Positions 44,107 through 54,246 of a stretch of 64,000 nt of DNA are shown piece after piece. This DNA comes from Pandoraea capi (lineage in GTDB: Bacteria; Pseudomonadota; Gammaproteobacteria; Burkholderiales; Burkholderiaceae): contig NZ_CABPRV010000003.1 of the NCBI RefSeq assembly GCF_902459735.1, forward strand, positions 1-64,000, written 5' to 3'. Below the pieces are notes generated by a model. It was not told where the DNA came from. It saw only the letters and a program-made list of their open reading frames with translations, and searched no databases. How positions within the stretch are numbered: the stretch's first letter is position 1; each line of letters begins with the position of its first letter. Made by a program: the position numbers and the translations under genes.

Positions 44107-46545
44107 TCAGCGGCTCGCATTGCGCATGCGTTTGTCGTCGTTGACGGTCGCACCGCGTACCTCGAAGCGCACGCTGTCGCGAACGGTGCCGGTAGCGTCG
44201 ACGAGTTCGAGCGTATGCCGCCCCGGCCACGGCAACCAACCGACACGCGAGGTGCCCGAGAGCGGCTTGCCGTCGAGCCGCCAGGCCGCCCCTTTGGGCC
44301 ACGCCGCGGCGACCTGAAACCACAATCGCTGGTTCGCTGGCGGAATATCCGGATCGAGCGCGACGATGGTGCCGTCAGTCGGCCCGGCAATGCGCCAGAG
44401 CGGGCCGCTGGGCGCCTTCGTCGCGAGCGCAGACAGCGCAATCGTTGGCTGCGACGTGCCCGGCAGGAACCACTCTTCACGCCCGGGTTCGACATGCTCC
44501 GCATACTGCACTGCGACATGCTCGACACCCGGCGGCGGGGCCGGCGGCAGACTCGCCGTGCGGCGATGCAGATAGTCCATCACCCGATGCCAGATCGGCG
44601 CTGCGCCGGACACGCCCGAGACATCCCACATCGGCGCACCGTCCGCATTGCCGACCCACACCCCGACGGTATAGCGACGCGAATACCCCACCGCCCAGTT
44701 ATCGCGCATATCCTTGCTCGTGCCGGTCTTCACCGCCGTCCAGTAGCGCGTGGAGAGCGGGCTGTCGAGCCCGAACGTGCGCGTTCTCGCCTGACGGTCG
44801 GCGATCATGTCCGACACGATGAAGCTCACTTGCGGGGAGAAGACCACGGTGCGTGCGGTATTCCCGGTGCGACTTTTCGTCGTGGACTTGCCGTCATCGG
44901 CAGGTGAGCGGGAGGTCGACGTCGCATGCCCATTCATCCGCTCATTCATCCGCTCAGGCATCAGCTCATTCGTACCGCTCGCCGTACCGCCATTGGCCAG
45001 CGCGCGATAAGCATTCGTCAGCGTGAGCAACGTGACGTCGGCGCTGCCGAGCGCCAGACTGAAGCCGTAGTAATCGCCGCTTTGCGTGAGCGGCAGACCC
45101 AGCGAGACGAGCGTCTGCGCAAACCGGCGCGGCGTGACCATCACGAGCGTTCGCACGGCAGGCACGTTCAGCGATGAGCCCAACGCCGTGCGCGCACTCA
45201 CCCATCCCTTGAAGTGACGGTCGTAGTTCTGCGGAATGTACAGACCACCGCCCGTCGGCAAGTCGATGGGCGAATCGTCCAGCAGAGATGCTGCCGTGAG
45301 ACGTTGCTCGGCAATCGCCTGTGCGTACAGGAAGGGCTTGAGCGTCGAGCCTGCCTGACGCAGCGACGTCACCCCGTCCACCTGCGCCGCAGACGACAAC
45401 GCCGCGCCCGATGAGCCGACCCACGCCAGAATGTCGCCGCTGGCGTTGTCGATCACCACGATCGCACCATCCTGCACGTTGCGCGAGCGCCCCGGCGTGC
45501 TCAACTCGCGCAATGTCTGCTGAAGCGTGCTCACCGCGACGCGCTGAAGGTTCGCGTCCAGCGTGCTGACGATCCGCGTGCCCGCTGGCGGACGACTTGC
45601 GCTGAATACGCGACGCGCAAGATGCGGCGCGAGATCGACGGCGTCGCGCGTCCTCATCACGCTGGCCGGACGCGAAAACACCAACTGCGTGTAACCTTCC
45701 AGCCCGTTGCAATCGGCGGTCTGACCCATCTCCTTCAGAATGCCGCACGCCCGCTGCGAGACGCGTGCCGCCGACGCATTCGGCGCGCGCAGCAACGCGA
45801 CAGCCAGGGCGGCCTCACGGGCATCGAGTCCGACGGGAAGTTTGCCGAAGAGTGTCTGCGAGACCGCGGAAATACCGACCAGCTCGCCACGGAACGGCAC
45901 AAGGTTCAGATACGCTTCGAGAATCTGGTCCTTGCGCCAGCGCCGCTCCAGCCACACGGCCGTGGCCGCCTGACCGATCTTCTGTGTGACGGAGCGATTG
46001 CGCACACTCGGGCGCAGATCGTCGTCGAGCAATCCCGCCAGTTGCATCGTCAACGTAGAGGCACCGCGCGTTCGCGAGTGCCAGAGATTGCCCCATGCGG
46101 CGGCGGCCACGCCTCGCCAGTCGACGCCGCTGTGCTCGTAAAAGCGTTTGTCTTCGGAGACGATCAATGCCTCGCGAAACGCGGGCGATACGTCGGCAAG
46201 CGTCACCCAATCGCCCCGCTGCGCCTGCATGTCCGCACGCAGCCGCTGCAACGGTTCACCATGGCGATCCAGCAGAATCCAGTCCGACGCGCGCCAGTCC
46301 TGACGCACCTCGTCGAACGACGGTACGGCTTGCGCGGGTGCGGGCGTCACCAGCATGCCGAGCGACAGCACGACGCTCAGCACTGCATGAAAGGCGAGAC
46401 GCACAGGGTGCCGATGACGAACGTCGCCAACCTTGCCAACGTCACTACCGTCACCAACGTCACGGACGCCGCTCTGCACAACCTCGCCGCACTCCCTGGG
46501 GACTGCGGCCATCCGCCTCATCCGTTGCCGATCGTTCATGACCAT
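44107..46545 (-). CDS. pbpC: Penicillin-binding protein 1C
   Basis: An 812-residue bifunctional murein synthase of the PbpC type. After a membrane anchor (LAFHAVLSVVLSLGMLVTPA) comes a GT51 glycosyltransferase (SEDKRFYEHSGVDWRGVAAA; GASTLTMQLAGLL), then a transpeptidase with the active Ser in GSTLKPFLYAQAI and KTGTSKDMRDNW, and the BiPBP_C domain at the end. The start at 46545 lies one base beyond the stop of the YhhN gene. PbpC genes usually sit with the alpha-2-macroglobulin gene, as here. Confidence 0.92.
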   Translation of the reverse strand: MVMNDRQRMRRMAAVPRECGEVVQSGVRDVGDGSDVGKVGDVRHRHPVRLAFHAVLSVVLSLGMLVTPAPAQAVPSFDEVRQDWRASDWILLDRHGEPLQRLRADMQAQRGDWVTLADVSPAFREALIVSEDKRFYEHSGVDWRGVAAAAWGNLWHSRTRGASTLTMQLAGLLDDDLRPSVRNRSVTQKIGQAATAVWLERRWRKDQILEAYLNLVPFRGELVGISAVSQTLFGKLPVGLDAREAALAVALLRAPNASAARVSQRACGILKEMGQTADCNGLEGYTQLVFSRPASVMRTRDAVDLAPHLARRVFSASRPPAGTRIVSTLDANLQRVAVSTLQQTLRELSTPGRSRNVQDGAIVVIDNASGDILAWVGSSGAALSSAAQVDGVTSLRQAGSTLKPFLYAQAIAEQRLTAASLLDDSPIDLPTGGGLYIPQNYDRHFKGWVSARTALGSSLNVPAVRTLVMVTPRRFAQTLVSLGLPLTQSGDYYGFSLALGSADVTLLTLTNAYRALANGGTASGTNELMPERMNERMNGHATSTSRSPADDGKSTTKSRTGNTARTVVFSPQVSFIVSDMIADRQARTRTFGLDSPLSTRYWTAVKTGTSKDMRDNWAVGYSRRYTVGVWVGNADGAPMWDVSGVSGAAPIWHRVMDYLHRRTASLPPAPPPGVEHVAVQYAEHVEPGREEWFLPGTSQPTIALSALATKAPSGPLWRIAGPTDGTIVALDPDIPPANQRLWFQVAAAWPKGAAWRLDGKPLSGTSRVGWLPWPGRHTLELVDATGTVRDSVRFEVRGATVNDDKRMRNASR

Positions 46546-46546
46546 T

Positions 46547-47266
46547 TCACTGCGAAGCTTCCTGCGGCACGCGTGGCACGCCCGGTGTGCGCACGGCCAT
46601 GATCCCTGCGACGAGCAGCAATTGTGCGAGCGCGTACAGAATCCAGATGGCGTACTCCTGCGCGGGAATCGTGCCGACGAATTGTGTGGTGCCGATGAGG
46701 GCGTCAGAAACGGTGAAGAGCAGCGCACCGACGGCTGCCCACTCTCCGCGCAGATTGGCCAGCAGCGCCGCCGACGCCATCATCGCCAGCACGATGACGT
46801 AACACGCGACCGGCGCTTTCAGCTCGCCCATGCCCGGCCAGTACATCGCATACGACAGCGCCGCCGCGATCCACACGACGACGATGGCGATTCGATGCCA
46901 CGCAGGCACCTGCGCCCACGGACGACGCACGCGCCAGAACAAGGCGAAGTAGGCGAGATGCGCCAGCAGGAACGCGCCGAGCCCCATCACGAAGCCCTGT
47001 TCCAGTGCCGGTATCGCGAGCAGCACATCACCCGCGCCCGAGAAGATCAGCGCCGCCCACAACCAGACACGTTCACGCCGGTCCTGGTGGTACATCGCGG
47101 CGAACAGCAGCAACGCGCACAGCAACGCCTTCGCCACGGCCTGATCCGCGTACGGAGCCCCTCGCAGTGCGAGGGCATAGGCTGTGCCCGCGATGGCGGC
47201 AAGCCACCAGAAGCGGCGTGCCTCGCGCGGCAGCGCCGCCGCCGGCGCAAAGAAGTTCGACGTCAT
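46547..47266 (-). CDS. YhhN-family membrane protein (lysoplasmalogenase-like)
   Basis: A 239-residue membrane protein of the YhhN/TMEM86 family, with seven to eight hydrophobic segments and the conserved acidic FSGAGDVLLAI and FTVSDALIGTTQF motifs. Animal TMEM86B cleaves the vinyl ether of lysoplasmalogen; the bacterial role is less clear. The ATG at 47266 has ggagaggg upstream. It lies between the alpha-2-macroglobulin and pbpC genes and abuts pbpC, so it is probably co-transcribed with an envelope-repair unit. Confidence 0.88.
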   Translation of the reverse strand: MTSNFFAPAAALPREARRFWWLAAIAGTAYALALRGAPYADQAVAKALLCALLLFAAMYHQDRRERVWLWAALIFSGAGDVLLAIPALEQGFVMGLGAFLLAHLAYFALFWRVRRPWAQVPAWHRIAIVVVWIAAALSYAMYWPGMGELKAPVACYVIVLAMMASAALLANLRGEWAAVGALLFTVSDALIGTTQFVGTIPAQEYAIWILYALAQLLLVAGIMAVRTPGVPRVPQEASQ

Positions 47267-47425
47267 GTCAGTCCCTCTCCCGATCATCTGCGCTCGTCAT
47301 CTCGCCACTATCCACGTTCGTCGTCCATGTCATCGCTTCCTCAATGCCTCAGTGCCTCGGCTCGTCGGATCAATTGTGCCGTGCATCTCATCACGCATTA
47401 CACATTACGCATTGCACATTACGCC

Positions 47426-50400
47426 TCACGGCTTCGCGGGCACGACCTGCACCGGCGCGTTCGGGGTTTCGCCATACATCGCAGGTTCGTACATCGCTTC
47501 GACACGCGTGGGCGGCGTCGCGAACTTGCCCACGTTATTCAGACGCACGGTGTACTCGATCCGATGCTGCCCCTTCGGCAGATAGTCGTAGTACGCGCGG
47601 TAAGCGTCCTGCGCGCGCTCCTCGAACGCCGGCATCGCCCCTTCGCTCTTCTCGCCCTGCGTCGCAATCACCGAGTCGCGTCCCAGTCCGCCGCCCAGCA
47701 CAGTCGCGCCGCCCGGCAGCGGGTCGCTCACCACGACCCAGCGCATATCTGCCTGCGCATCGATATCGAGCCGCACCCGCAACACCGCACCGCGCACGAA
47801 GCTGTCGCCCGAGCGATCGGCGGCGTCCTGCACCTGAACGCTGCGCGTCACGCGATAGCCGGCGGCGAACGGCGCCTTGAGCGGCACAGCGGCCAGACTC
47901 TGGATCGTCGCCCAAGGCTTGCCCGCACCGGTTTGCTCCAGACGCAGTACGTCGCGCCCGTTGTCCGCCCCGGCGGCGGCGTTCGTGAGCCAAGGCAACG
48001 ACACCGGTGGCGGCACCGTGCCCGCCTTGAGCTTGTCCCAGTCAACGCTTTGCACGCCACCGCTGGTCTGGTTGTCGCGCTGCCACTGGATCGACGTCTG
48101 ACCCGTGGGTGTATCGCGCTCGAACCGTGCCGAGAAGCGATCCACCGCGAGACCGCCCCAGACGTTGGCGGTCGTCGTCGACCACGCACCGCGCGATTGC
48201 AGACCCAGCAGGCCGATCACCAGACGCGGCATCTCGTCCTTCCATGCCGGGTTCGCGTTCATCAGCAATGCGAGCCGCGCGGCGTTCGTCTCAGGGCCGA
48301 CCATGAGCCACCAGAGACCGTCGGTGCCTTGAGTCGAGAAGCCGACGCGCGTGCCCTGGTAAGACAGACGCGCCCGAAGGATCTGCTCGGCCTGTACCAT
48401 GCGTTCGGCCCGCTGCGGCGCGTCGGGCAGACGTTGCAGAATCGCGTACCAATCGATCACGGCAGACGTCGGCCAGTCGTTCGGCGCGATAGTGAGCGAG
48501 CCGAGCATGCGCGCGTTGGCGCGGCCGTAGCGAGACAGCGCCTCGATCGCGCTGAGCTTGCGCAGCGTCAGGTCGTCCCGGGGCGCCCAGAAGCGTCGCG
48601 TGAGGCGCCCTTCCACGAACGCCGTCAGACCGTCTTCCATGCGGGCGAGCGCGTCGTCCGGCAGCGCATACGAGGGATCGAGCGCCTTCGCTTCGTTGCT
48701 CATCGCCAGCAGATAGGCGGTCAACGTATCGCTGCCTTGATTCGCGAAGCCTTCCTGTGGCGGGAAATAGCTCGCGAGGCCGTCTTCGTCGAGATACGAC
48801 GGCAACGTGCCCATCACCCGCTTCCACTGGGCAATGTCACGCAATCCGAGCGCCTTGGACGCCTGCTGTTCCAGACAGGCATACGGATACAGCTCGAACC
48901 AGCGTTTCACGCCCGGCAACCCTTGCGACAGACGCGGCTGCATGTTGACGCGAACGCCACCACGCAGCTTGCCCGTGCTGTCGGTAACCGCCCCGGCGGG
49001 CGGCGCCATCGGTAGCGTCAGACTGCCTTCGACCTGCATCAGCACCGACTGCTGCACACTCGCGGGCATTGAGGGCTGAATGTCCTGCCCCACCTTGATC
49101 GCGTCACTGGCCGCAGGTGCGCCGGCGGCGGCGGGTGCCTGCGCACTCACCTCCCACAGCACCCGCTGTGCGCGCGTATCGGCCAGCCCGGTCGGCGCAG
49201 TGACCTCCCACGTCACCTCTCGCGATTCGCCCGCCGGCACATCGACACGCTGCGGTGCCAACGTCAACTGCGTCGCGCGAGCCGTCAATTGCACCTGCAT
49301 GGCGTGCTGCGTCGTATTGCGCACCGTGAACTGCGCGCGGTAGTTGTCGCCCTCACGCACTAGCGGCGGCAATCCCGAGATCAATTGCAGATCCTGCGTG
49401 GAGCGAATGGTGGCGGAGCCGGTGCCGAACCAGCCAAGCGCCTGCGTGCCCGGCTTGCCGTCATCGGCCACTGCCACGATGCGGAAGCTCGACAGCGAAT
49501 CGTTGAGCGGCACATCGACCGTGGCCTCGCCCTTGTCGTCGAGCACCACACGCGGCTGCCACAGCAACAAGGTATCGAACAGTTCGCGCGTCGGACTCTT
49601 GCCGCCGCCGCCACCAGCGGGCACGGCTTTACGACCGTAATGTCGACGGCCGATGATCTCCATTTGCGCGGTGGCCGTCGTCACGCTGTAGCTGCGGCGC
49701 TGCCACATGGCGTCGAGCAGATTCCAGCTGGTGTTCGGCGCCAGTTCCAGCAGCGCCTCGTCCACGGCGGCGACCGCGACTTCGGAGCCGGCGGCGACCG
49801 GCTTGCCGTCGGGCTGGGTGACCTTGATGCGCACCTTGGCGTGACCGCGTACCGGGTACGTCGGCGCATCGGGTTTTACGTCCACGGTCAAACGCTGTCC
49901 CGCCGTTCCCACGCGCAACTCGGCCAGACCGAAGCGGTAGGCGGGCTTGCCCAGATCCACGAGGCCTGTCGGCGCCTGATACTCACGGCCCTCGTACCAG
50001 AAGGCGCGGAACCACTCCAGCGGCTGCTTCCAGCCCCATTGGAAGAAGGAATACCAGGGCACCTCGTGAATACGGCCACGCACTGCCAGCACGGAGACGT
50101 AAACGTTGGGGCCCCACGTCGGATCGACCTTGAGGGAAATGTTCGGATCCTTCCCCGAGATTTCCATCGTGCGCGTCTCCATCACGCCTTCACGTTCGAT
50201 GGCAACCAGCGCGGTGGCCGAACGGAACGGCATGCGCACCTGCAACCTGGCCGTCTCACCCGGCTCGTAGGCGCGACGCTCCGGCAGCACGTCCATGCGG
50301 TCGGTGTTGTCACCGCCGAACCAGACTTCGCCGCGGCCCGTTACCCACACGCCCGTCGTGGACGTGGTCAGATTGCCCTTCTCGTCCTTCGCCTGCGCGA

Positions 50401-53400
50401 TCAGCGTGATTTCTCCCGGCTGTGACAGCGAGACATCGCACGACAACTGGCCGCGATCATCCGTCTTGCCGCTACAGACCTTGCCGAGATCCTTGACCTC
50501 CGTGCGGTTGTCGTAAGCGTAGAACCCGCCCACCATGCGCTTACGGCTGCTGGTCGTGATGCGGGCTTCGGCGCGCACTTCCATCGCCACGCCAGACTTC
50601 GGCTTGCCGTGCAGATCGAGCGCCAGCGCCTTGACCGGCAGCTTGTTGGTCACCGACACCCAGCTCTCGCTGCGTACGCCCGTGATCAGATTGGCCGGCC
50701 ACAGCGTGGCATTCCCGCGAAGCGTCTGAATCTCCCCGTTAGGGTCGGCGAAGCTGGCTTCTAGCACCAGATCGCTCGGACGATCCACCTTCGGCAAATC
50801 CTTGAGCGTCAGCGTGCCGGCACCGTTGCGGTCGAGGACCAGTCGCTGCTTGTCAGCCACCAGCTTCTGATCGCTGGAACCTGAGCTTTCGTCGTTGCTC
50901 TGATCGTCGTCGTCAGCCCCCGACTGCGCCGAAGGCGGACGATAGGGCGTGAAACTGAAATCGTCATAGCCATCGAACGTCAGGTCACGTACCCGCATGA
51001 GCGCCGAGACACGAACCGGCAGATTACCGGCCGGTCCGCCCGCCACGTAATTCACCTGCACGTTCACCGGCGCTTCCGTCTTGTTGATGAGCGGTGACTT
51101 GGCCGCGCCGCGCACGCCGATGGAACCCGCCAGCACCGGCAAACGGAAAGCTTCGACACGGAAATGCCCGGCATCCAGCGATTGCGGATAGGTCGTCGGA
51201 CGCGAATCGCTGTCCGTGTAGTCCAGCGTGACGGCATACTCGCCGAGCTTCGCGCCTTGTGGAATCTGGAAAGTGTTCTCTGCCAGCCGACCGTTGCGCC
51301 ACTTGATGGGCTGCGTGTACGTCTGCCCGGACCCTTGGTGGGTAATCGTCAGTTGTGACGGCAGGCTCACGGGCAGCGCCAGCCCCTGCATCGTTTCCTG
51401 ACGGATGAAGTGTTTCATCGATACCGTCTCGCCTACGCGGAACAGCATGCGGTCGAATACCGTCTGCGCACGAATCGTCGGGGTAGTGCCGCCATCGGTC
51501 GGCACATGGAAGCGCCAGGGCTCGATACCGCGATCCCAGTCGGACGACACGAACGCCATGTCAGGGTCGTTCCCCTGCGTGCGGGCGACGACGAAATACC
51601 CGGAGCGCCCCGTCTTCTGGCAATAGCGATAACGTTCGAGCGCCTTGTCGATTTTCGCCACGCCCGTTTTGTCGGTCACGGCCGACGCCACTTCGCTGCC
51701 GTCGCAATCGAGCACGCGCACCTTGGCATTGGCGACAGGTTGGCCCTTGTCGAGCGTAGTGACCCACGCCACGGCGTTCTCACGCCCCATCTTGAAGTGC
51801 ACACCGAGGTTCGTGACGAGCACCGTGGTACGCACATACATCGGCAACGACTTGCCTAGCAGCGCCGCCCCCAGGGATTGCGACGCCAGCTCCACGACAT
51901 AGAACCCCGGCTTCTGGAACGGAATGCCGACGACCTCGAACGGGCGCGGATCCTTCTCTTTGGGCACAGGCAACGTCAGCGCCTGAACCCCAGGCAAGCC
52001 GGAGAGCAGCGACAGGCTTCGCGTGTCATAACGCGTGACCTTGTCTTCGACGATGGCCGCCGCGTTAGGCCCGAAGGTCTCCCTTGCCGCAGGCGCGCTC
52101 AGGATCGACGGCATCTCCTGCGCGATCTGCTTGCGCGTCATCGTGGTCTCGTCGAAACGTCTTACGCGCGACATCCACGTCATGACGTCGGCGTCATCGT
52201 CCACCCGCAGCTGCAGCGTCCGTCCATTCGCACCCTCGCCCGCCACGCCCAGTCCATTGATCTGTAGCGCCGGCTCGACCTTACGTAGCGTGACAGGCAG
52301 CATCGGCGGCATGCCCGGCTCGGCAAATCGCTCCACGATGCCGAAGGGCGCCGCCGCAAATTTGGCCAGCGGCGGCATCGTCGCCGTCCTGGTCTTCAGC
52401 GGGAATTCACTCGCGTTATCGAGCGCGCGGCCGCTGTCATCCACGAAGCCCTTCGGCAACGAAATCGTCAGCTCGGCCTTCTCCGGAAACGGCGCCTCGA
52501 AGGTGATGCCGCTCACGCTGGACGAACGGTCCGAATCGTCAAGCTTGGGCGAACGCTCCGCGCCTGCGCCTTGCAGGCGGATCTTGGTCACCATGTCGCG
52601 CGCGACCGGCGAACTGAACGACAGACGTAGCGGACGCAACGGCGTGCACGGCGCATTGGCGTTTTCACGCTCGCAACTGAAGCTCGCGGTGAACGGCTCG
52701 CGAACCTCATATTCGAAACGGCGTGCCTGCCGGGTCGCAACGCCCGACGGCGTCGCAATCCCGGCGCCCCAGACCAGATGCATCTTCGCACCCGCCGCAA
52801 GCGTGCGATTGCATTGCAGCATCACCACGCGCGACGCTTGCTTGTCGAGATTGAACCGCTTGAGCAGCGCCGTGCGCGTATCGCCTTCGATCCACTTCAC
52901 GCCGAGACGCTCGCCTATCCCCTCGGTCTCGCACCATGCGTTCTGACGCACACTGGCCGGATCGGCCGCACCGTTGAGCGTGAGAATGAATATCTGGTTT
53001 TCGTCGATGGGACCGTACGACGGGCGGATGGACGAGACGGCCGGCCCCCCGGTATTGAATGCGTATTTCGTGGTGCCGGAGAGTGCCGTACCCGACACGG
53101 CGGAAAGACCGCTGCGCATCTCGACGGCGCATTTCGCCCCCGGTGGCAGCGCGTTTTTGAAGTCATAGACCCAGATCTTGGGTTCGAGCCAGTGGCCATC
53201 GCCCGTGAGCGTGGCGTCCGAGCATCGGACGGTGGCAGGCGCTGTCGCCCGAGGGTCGCCGGCAGGCACGATCGCTTCGTCGAACTTCACGACGACCTGA
53301 TTCACGCTGGCAACTTCGCCCTGCGGGCTGACGCTCACGACGCGCGCGGCCTGCGCCGGCGACACCGTAACCAATCCTAGACAAAGCGCCGCCCACGCCA

Positions 53401-53440
53401 ACGGCGCAGCCGGCCAGACGCGTTGCGTTCGGCTATGCAT
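47426..53440 (-). CDS. yfhM: Bacterial alpha-2-macroglobulin with thioester
   Basis: A 2004-residue exported protein of the bacterial alpha-2-macroglobulin family, thought to trap foreign proteases that breach the outer membrane while PbpC repairs the wall. The signal peptide is APLAWAALCLGLVTVSPAQA with signal peptidase I cleavage; I see no lipobox. Repeated MG domains precede the thioester motif C-L-E-Q (residues 1522-1525, in YPYACLEQQASKALG) and the helical thioester domain. It is longer than the roughly 1650 residues of E. coli YfhM, mainly before the thioester. An acidic insert (GADDDDQSNDESSGSSDQK) lies mid-chain. Confidence 0.93.
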   Translation of the reverse strand: MHSRTQRVWPAAPLAWAALCLGLVTVSPAQAARVVSVSPQGEVASVNQVVVKFDEAIVPAGDPRATAPATVRCSDATLTGDGHWLEPKIWVYDFKNALPPGAKCAVEMRSGLSAVSGTALSGTTKYAFNTGGPAVSSIRPSYGPIDENQIFILTLNGAADPASVRQNAWCETEGIGERLGVKWIEGDTRTALLKRFNLDKQASRVVMLQCNRTLAAGAKMHLVWGAGIATPSGVATRQARRFEYEVREPFTASFSCERENANAPCTPLRPLRLSFSSPVARDMVTKIRLQGAGAERSPKLDDSDRSSSVSGITFEAPFPEKAELTISLPKGFVDDSGRALDNASEFPLKTRTATMPPLAKFAAAPFGIVERFAEPGMPPMLPVTLRKVEPALQINGLGVAGEGANGRTLQLRVDDDADVMTWMSRVRRFDETTMTRKQIAQEMPSILSAPAARETFGPNAAAIVEDKVTRYDTRSLSLLSGLPGVQALTLPVPKEKDPRPFEVVGIPFQKPGFYVVELASQSLGAALLGKSLPMYVRTTVLVTNLGVHFKMGRENAVAWVTTLDKGQPVANAKVRVLDCDGSEVASAVTDKTGVAKIDKALERYRYCQKTGRSGYFVVARTQGNDPDMAFVSSDWDRGIEPWRFHVPTDGGTTPTIRAQTVFDRMLFRVGETVSMKHFIRQETMQGLALPVSLPSQLTITHQGSGQTYTQPIKWRNGRLAENTFQIPQGAKLGEYAVTLDYTDSDSRPTTYPQSLDAGHFRVEAFRLPVLAGSIGVRGAAKSPLINKTEAPVNVQVNYVAGGPAGNLPVRVSALMRVRDLTFDGYDDFSFTPYRPPSAQSGADDDDQSNDESSGSSDQKLVADKQRLVLDRNGAGTLTLKDLPKVDRPSDLVLEASFADPNGEIQTLRGNATLWPANLITGVRSESWVSVTNKLPVKALALDLHGKPKSGVAMEVRAEARITTSSRKRMVGGFYAYDNRTEVKDLGKVCSGKTDDRGQLSCDVSLSQPGEITLIAQAKDEKGNLTTSTTGVWVTGRGEVWFGGDNTDRMDVLPERRAYEPGETARLQVRMPFRSATALVAIEREGVMETRTMEISGKDPNISLKVDPTWGPNVYVSVLAVRGRIHEVPWYSFFQWGWKQPLEWFRAFWYEGREYQAPTGLVDLGKPAYRFGLAELRVGTAGQRLTVDVKPDAPTYPVRGHAKVRIKVTQPDGKPVAAGSEVAVAAVDEALLELAPNTSWNLLDAMWQRRSYSVTTATAQMEIIGRRHYGRKAVPAGGGGGKSPTRELFDTLLLWQPRVVLDDKGEATVDVPLNDSLSSFRIVAVADDGKPGTQALGWFGTGSATIRSTQDLQLISGLPPLVREGDNYRAQFTVRNTTQHAMQVQLTARATQLTLAPQRVDVPAGESREVTWEVTAPTGLADTRAQRVLWEVSAQAPAAAGAPAASDAIKVGQDIQPSMPASVQQSVLMQVEGSLTLPMAPPAGAVTDSTGKLRGGVRVNMQPRLSQGLPGVKRWFELYPYACLEQQASKALGLRDIAQWKRVMGTLPSYLDEDGLASYFPPQEGFANQGSDTLTAYLLAMSNEAKALDPSYALPDDALARMEDGLTAFVEGRLTRRFWAPRDDLTLRKLSAIEALSRYGRANARMLGSLTIAPNDWPTSAVIDWYAILQRLPDAPQRAERMVQAEQILRARLSYQGTRVGFSTQGTDGLWWLMVGPETNAARLALLMNANPAWKDEMPRLVIGLLGLQSRGAWSTTTANVWGGLAVDRFSARFERDTPTGQTSIQWQRDNQTSGGVQSVDWDKLKAGTVPPPVSLPWLTNAAAGADNGRDVLRLEQTGAGKPWATIQSLAAVPLKAPFAAGYRVTRSVQVQDAADRSGDSFVRGAVLRVRLDIDAQADMRWVVVSDPLPGGATVLGGGLGRDSVIATQGEKSEGAMPAFEERAQDAYRAYYDYLPKGQHRIEYTVRLNNVGKFATPPTRVEAMYEPAMYGETPNAPVQVVPAKP

Positions 53441-53684
53441 GCCGGACTCCTCCCGGGTTCTGGTGAGGCGATTCTAACCTGCGGTCCTTGGCATTTCGAA
53501 CCGTTTCCCAACAGAATCAGGGCGGAATTCGATATTTGGGATGGGATACCCGCCTCGCTCGGAAACGTCTGATCGATCCTCTCGGAATTCGTCTCAATCG
53601 TCGTATCGATGTCGCGACAATCGCGGCTGCGAAAGCCGCCTATGTCACACTGGCGTCTTTCCGTATTCGCCGCGTGCGTCACAC

Positions 53685-54200
53685 ATGTCCGTCGCCTTTC
53701 TCCATCCCAAGAAGAACGCGCTGGTCTATCTGGTGAAGATTCTCAGCGGCTCGCTGATCGTCTGGTTTGGCCTGCGTGCAGCAGGCTTTCCCGAACCCTA
53801 CTGGGCGATGATCTCGCTCATCATCGTGACGGAGCCCGATCCGTTACAGGCGCGCAGCAACTTCAAGGCGCGCTCGATCAACACGATTACCGGTGCGATC
53901 GTGGCGTGTATCGTCTTGCTGGTGATGGGGCCGGGACTGGCGGCGATGCTCGTGGGAATCACGATCGCCACGCTGGCCGCGATGCTGGTTCAGAACTATC
54001 CGGCGAACTGGCGGCTCGGACCAGCCACAGTGGTGATTCTGATGTCGGCGGCGCTCAGCGGACAGGGGCAAGGCCTGCACGAAGAACTGAGCCTCGCCAT
54101 GCTGCGCGTGATCGAAGTGCTGGTCGGCTCCACCGTCGCACTCATTCAGTCGCTGATTTACGGACGCTACGTGAAGCCCCTGCTGATGCCGGAGGACTGA
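53685..54200 (+). CDS. Small FUSC-like membrane protein
   Basis: A 171-residue membrane protein resembling the membrane half of the FUSC/aromatic-acid exporter (YccS/AaeB) group: GSLIVWFGLRAAGFPEPYWA and SLIIVTEPDPLQARSNFKAR match the repeat found in these exporters, followed by four hydrophobic segments. It lacks the cytoplasmic domains and second membrane half, so it is either a stand-alone short member or a relic. The ATG at 53685 is taken because the upstream frame has no similarity. Confidence 0.7.
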   Translation: MSVAFLHPKKNALVYLVKILSGSLIVWFGLRAAGFPEPYWAMISLIIVTEPDPLQARSNFKARSINTITGAIVACIVLLVMGPGLAAMLVGITIATLAAMLVQNYPANWRLGPATVVILMSAALSGQGQGLHEELSLAMLRVIEVLVGSTVALIQSLIYGRYVKPLLMPED

Positions 54201-54246
54201 CGATCCGCCGTATCCCGAAAAGCGAGGCGGCGAGTGCCGCCTGCGC

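Noticed and set aside
47390-47425. Short direct repeats (cattacgc/cattgcac-like units) just after the alpha-2-macroglobulin gene
   Set aside because: Only two to three imperfect units; too short to call a CRISPR array or a functional repeat.
46433-49015. Open frame of about 860 codons on the plus strand
   Set aside because: Antisense to the YhhN and alpha-2-macroglobulin genes and crossing their boundary; composition is that of a shadow frame.
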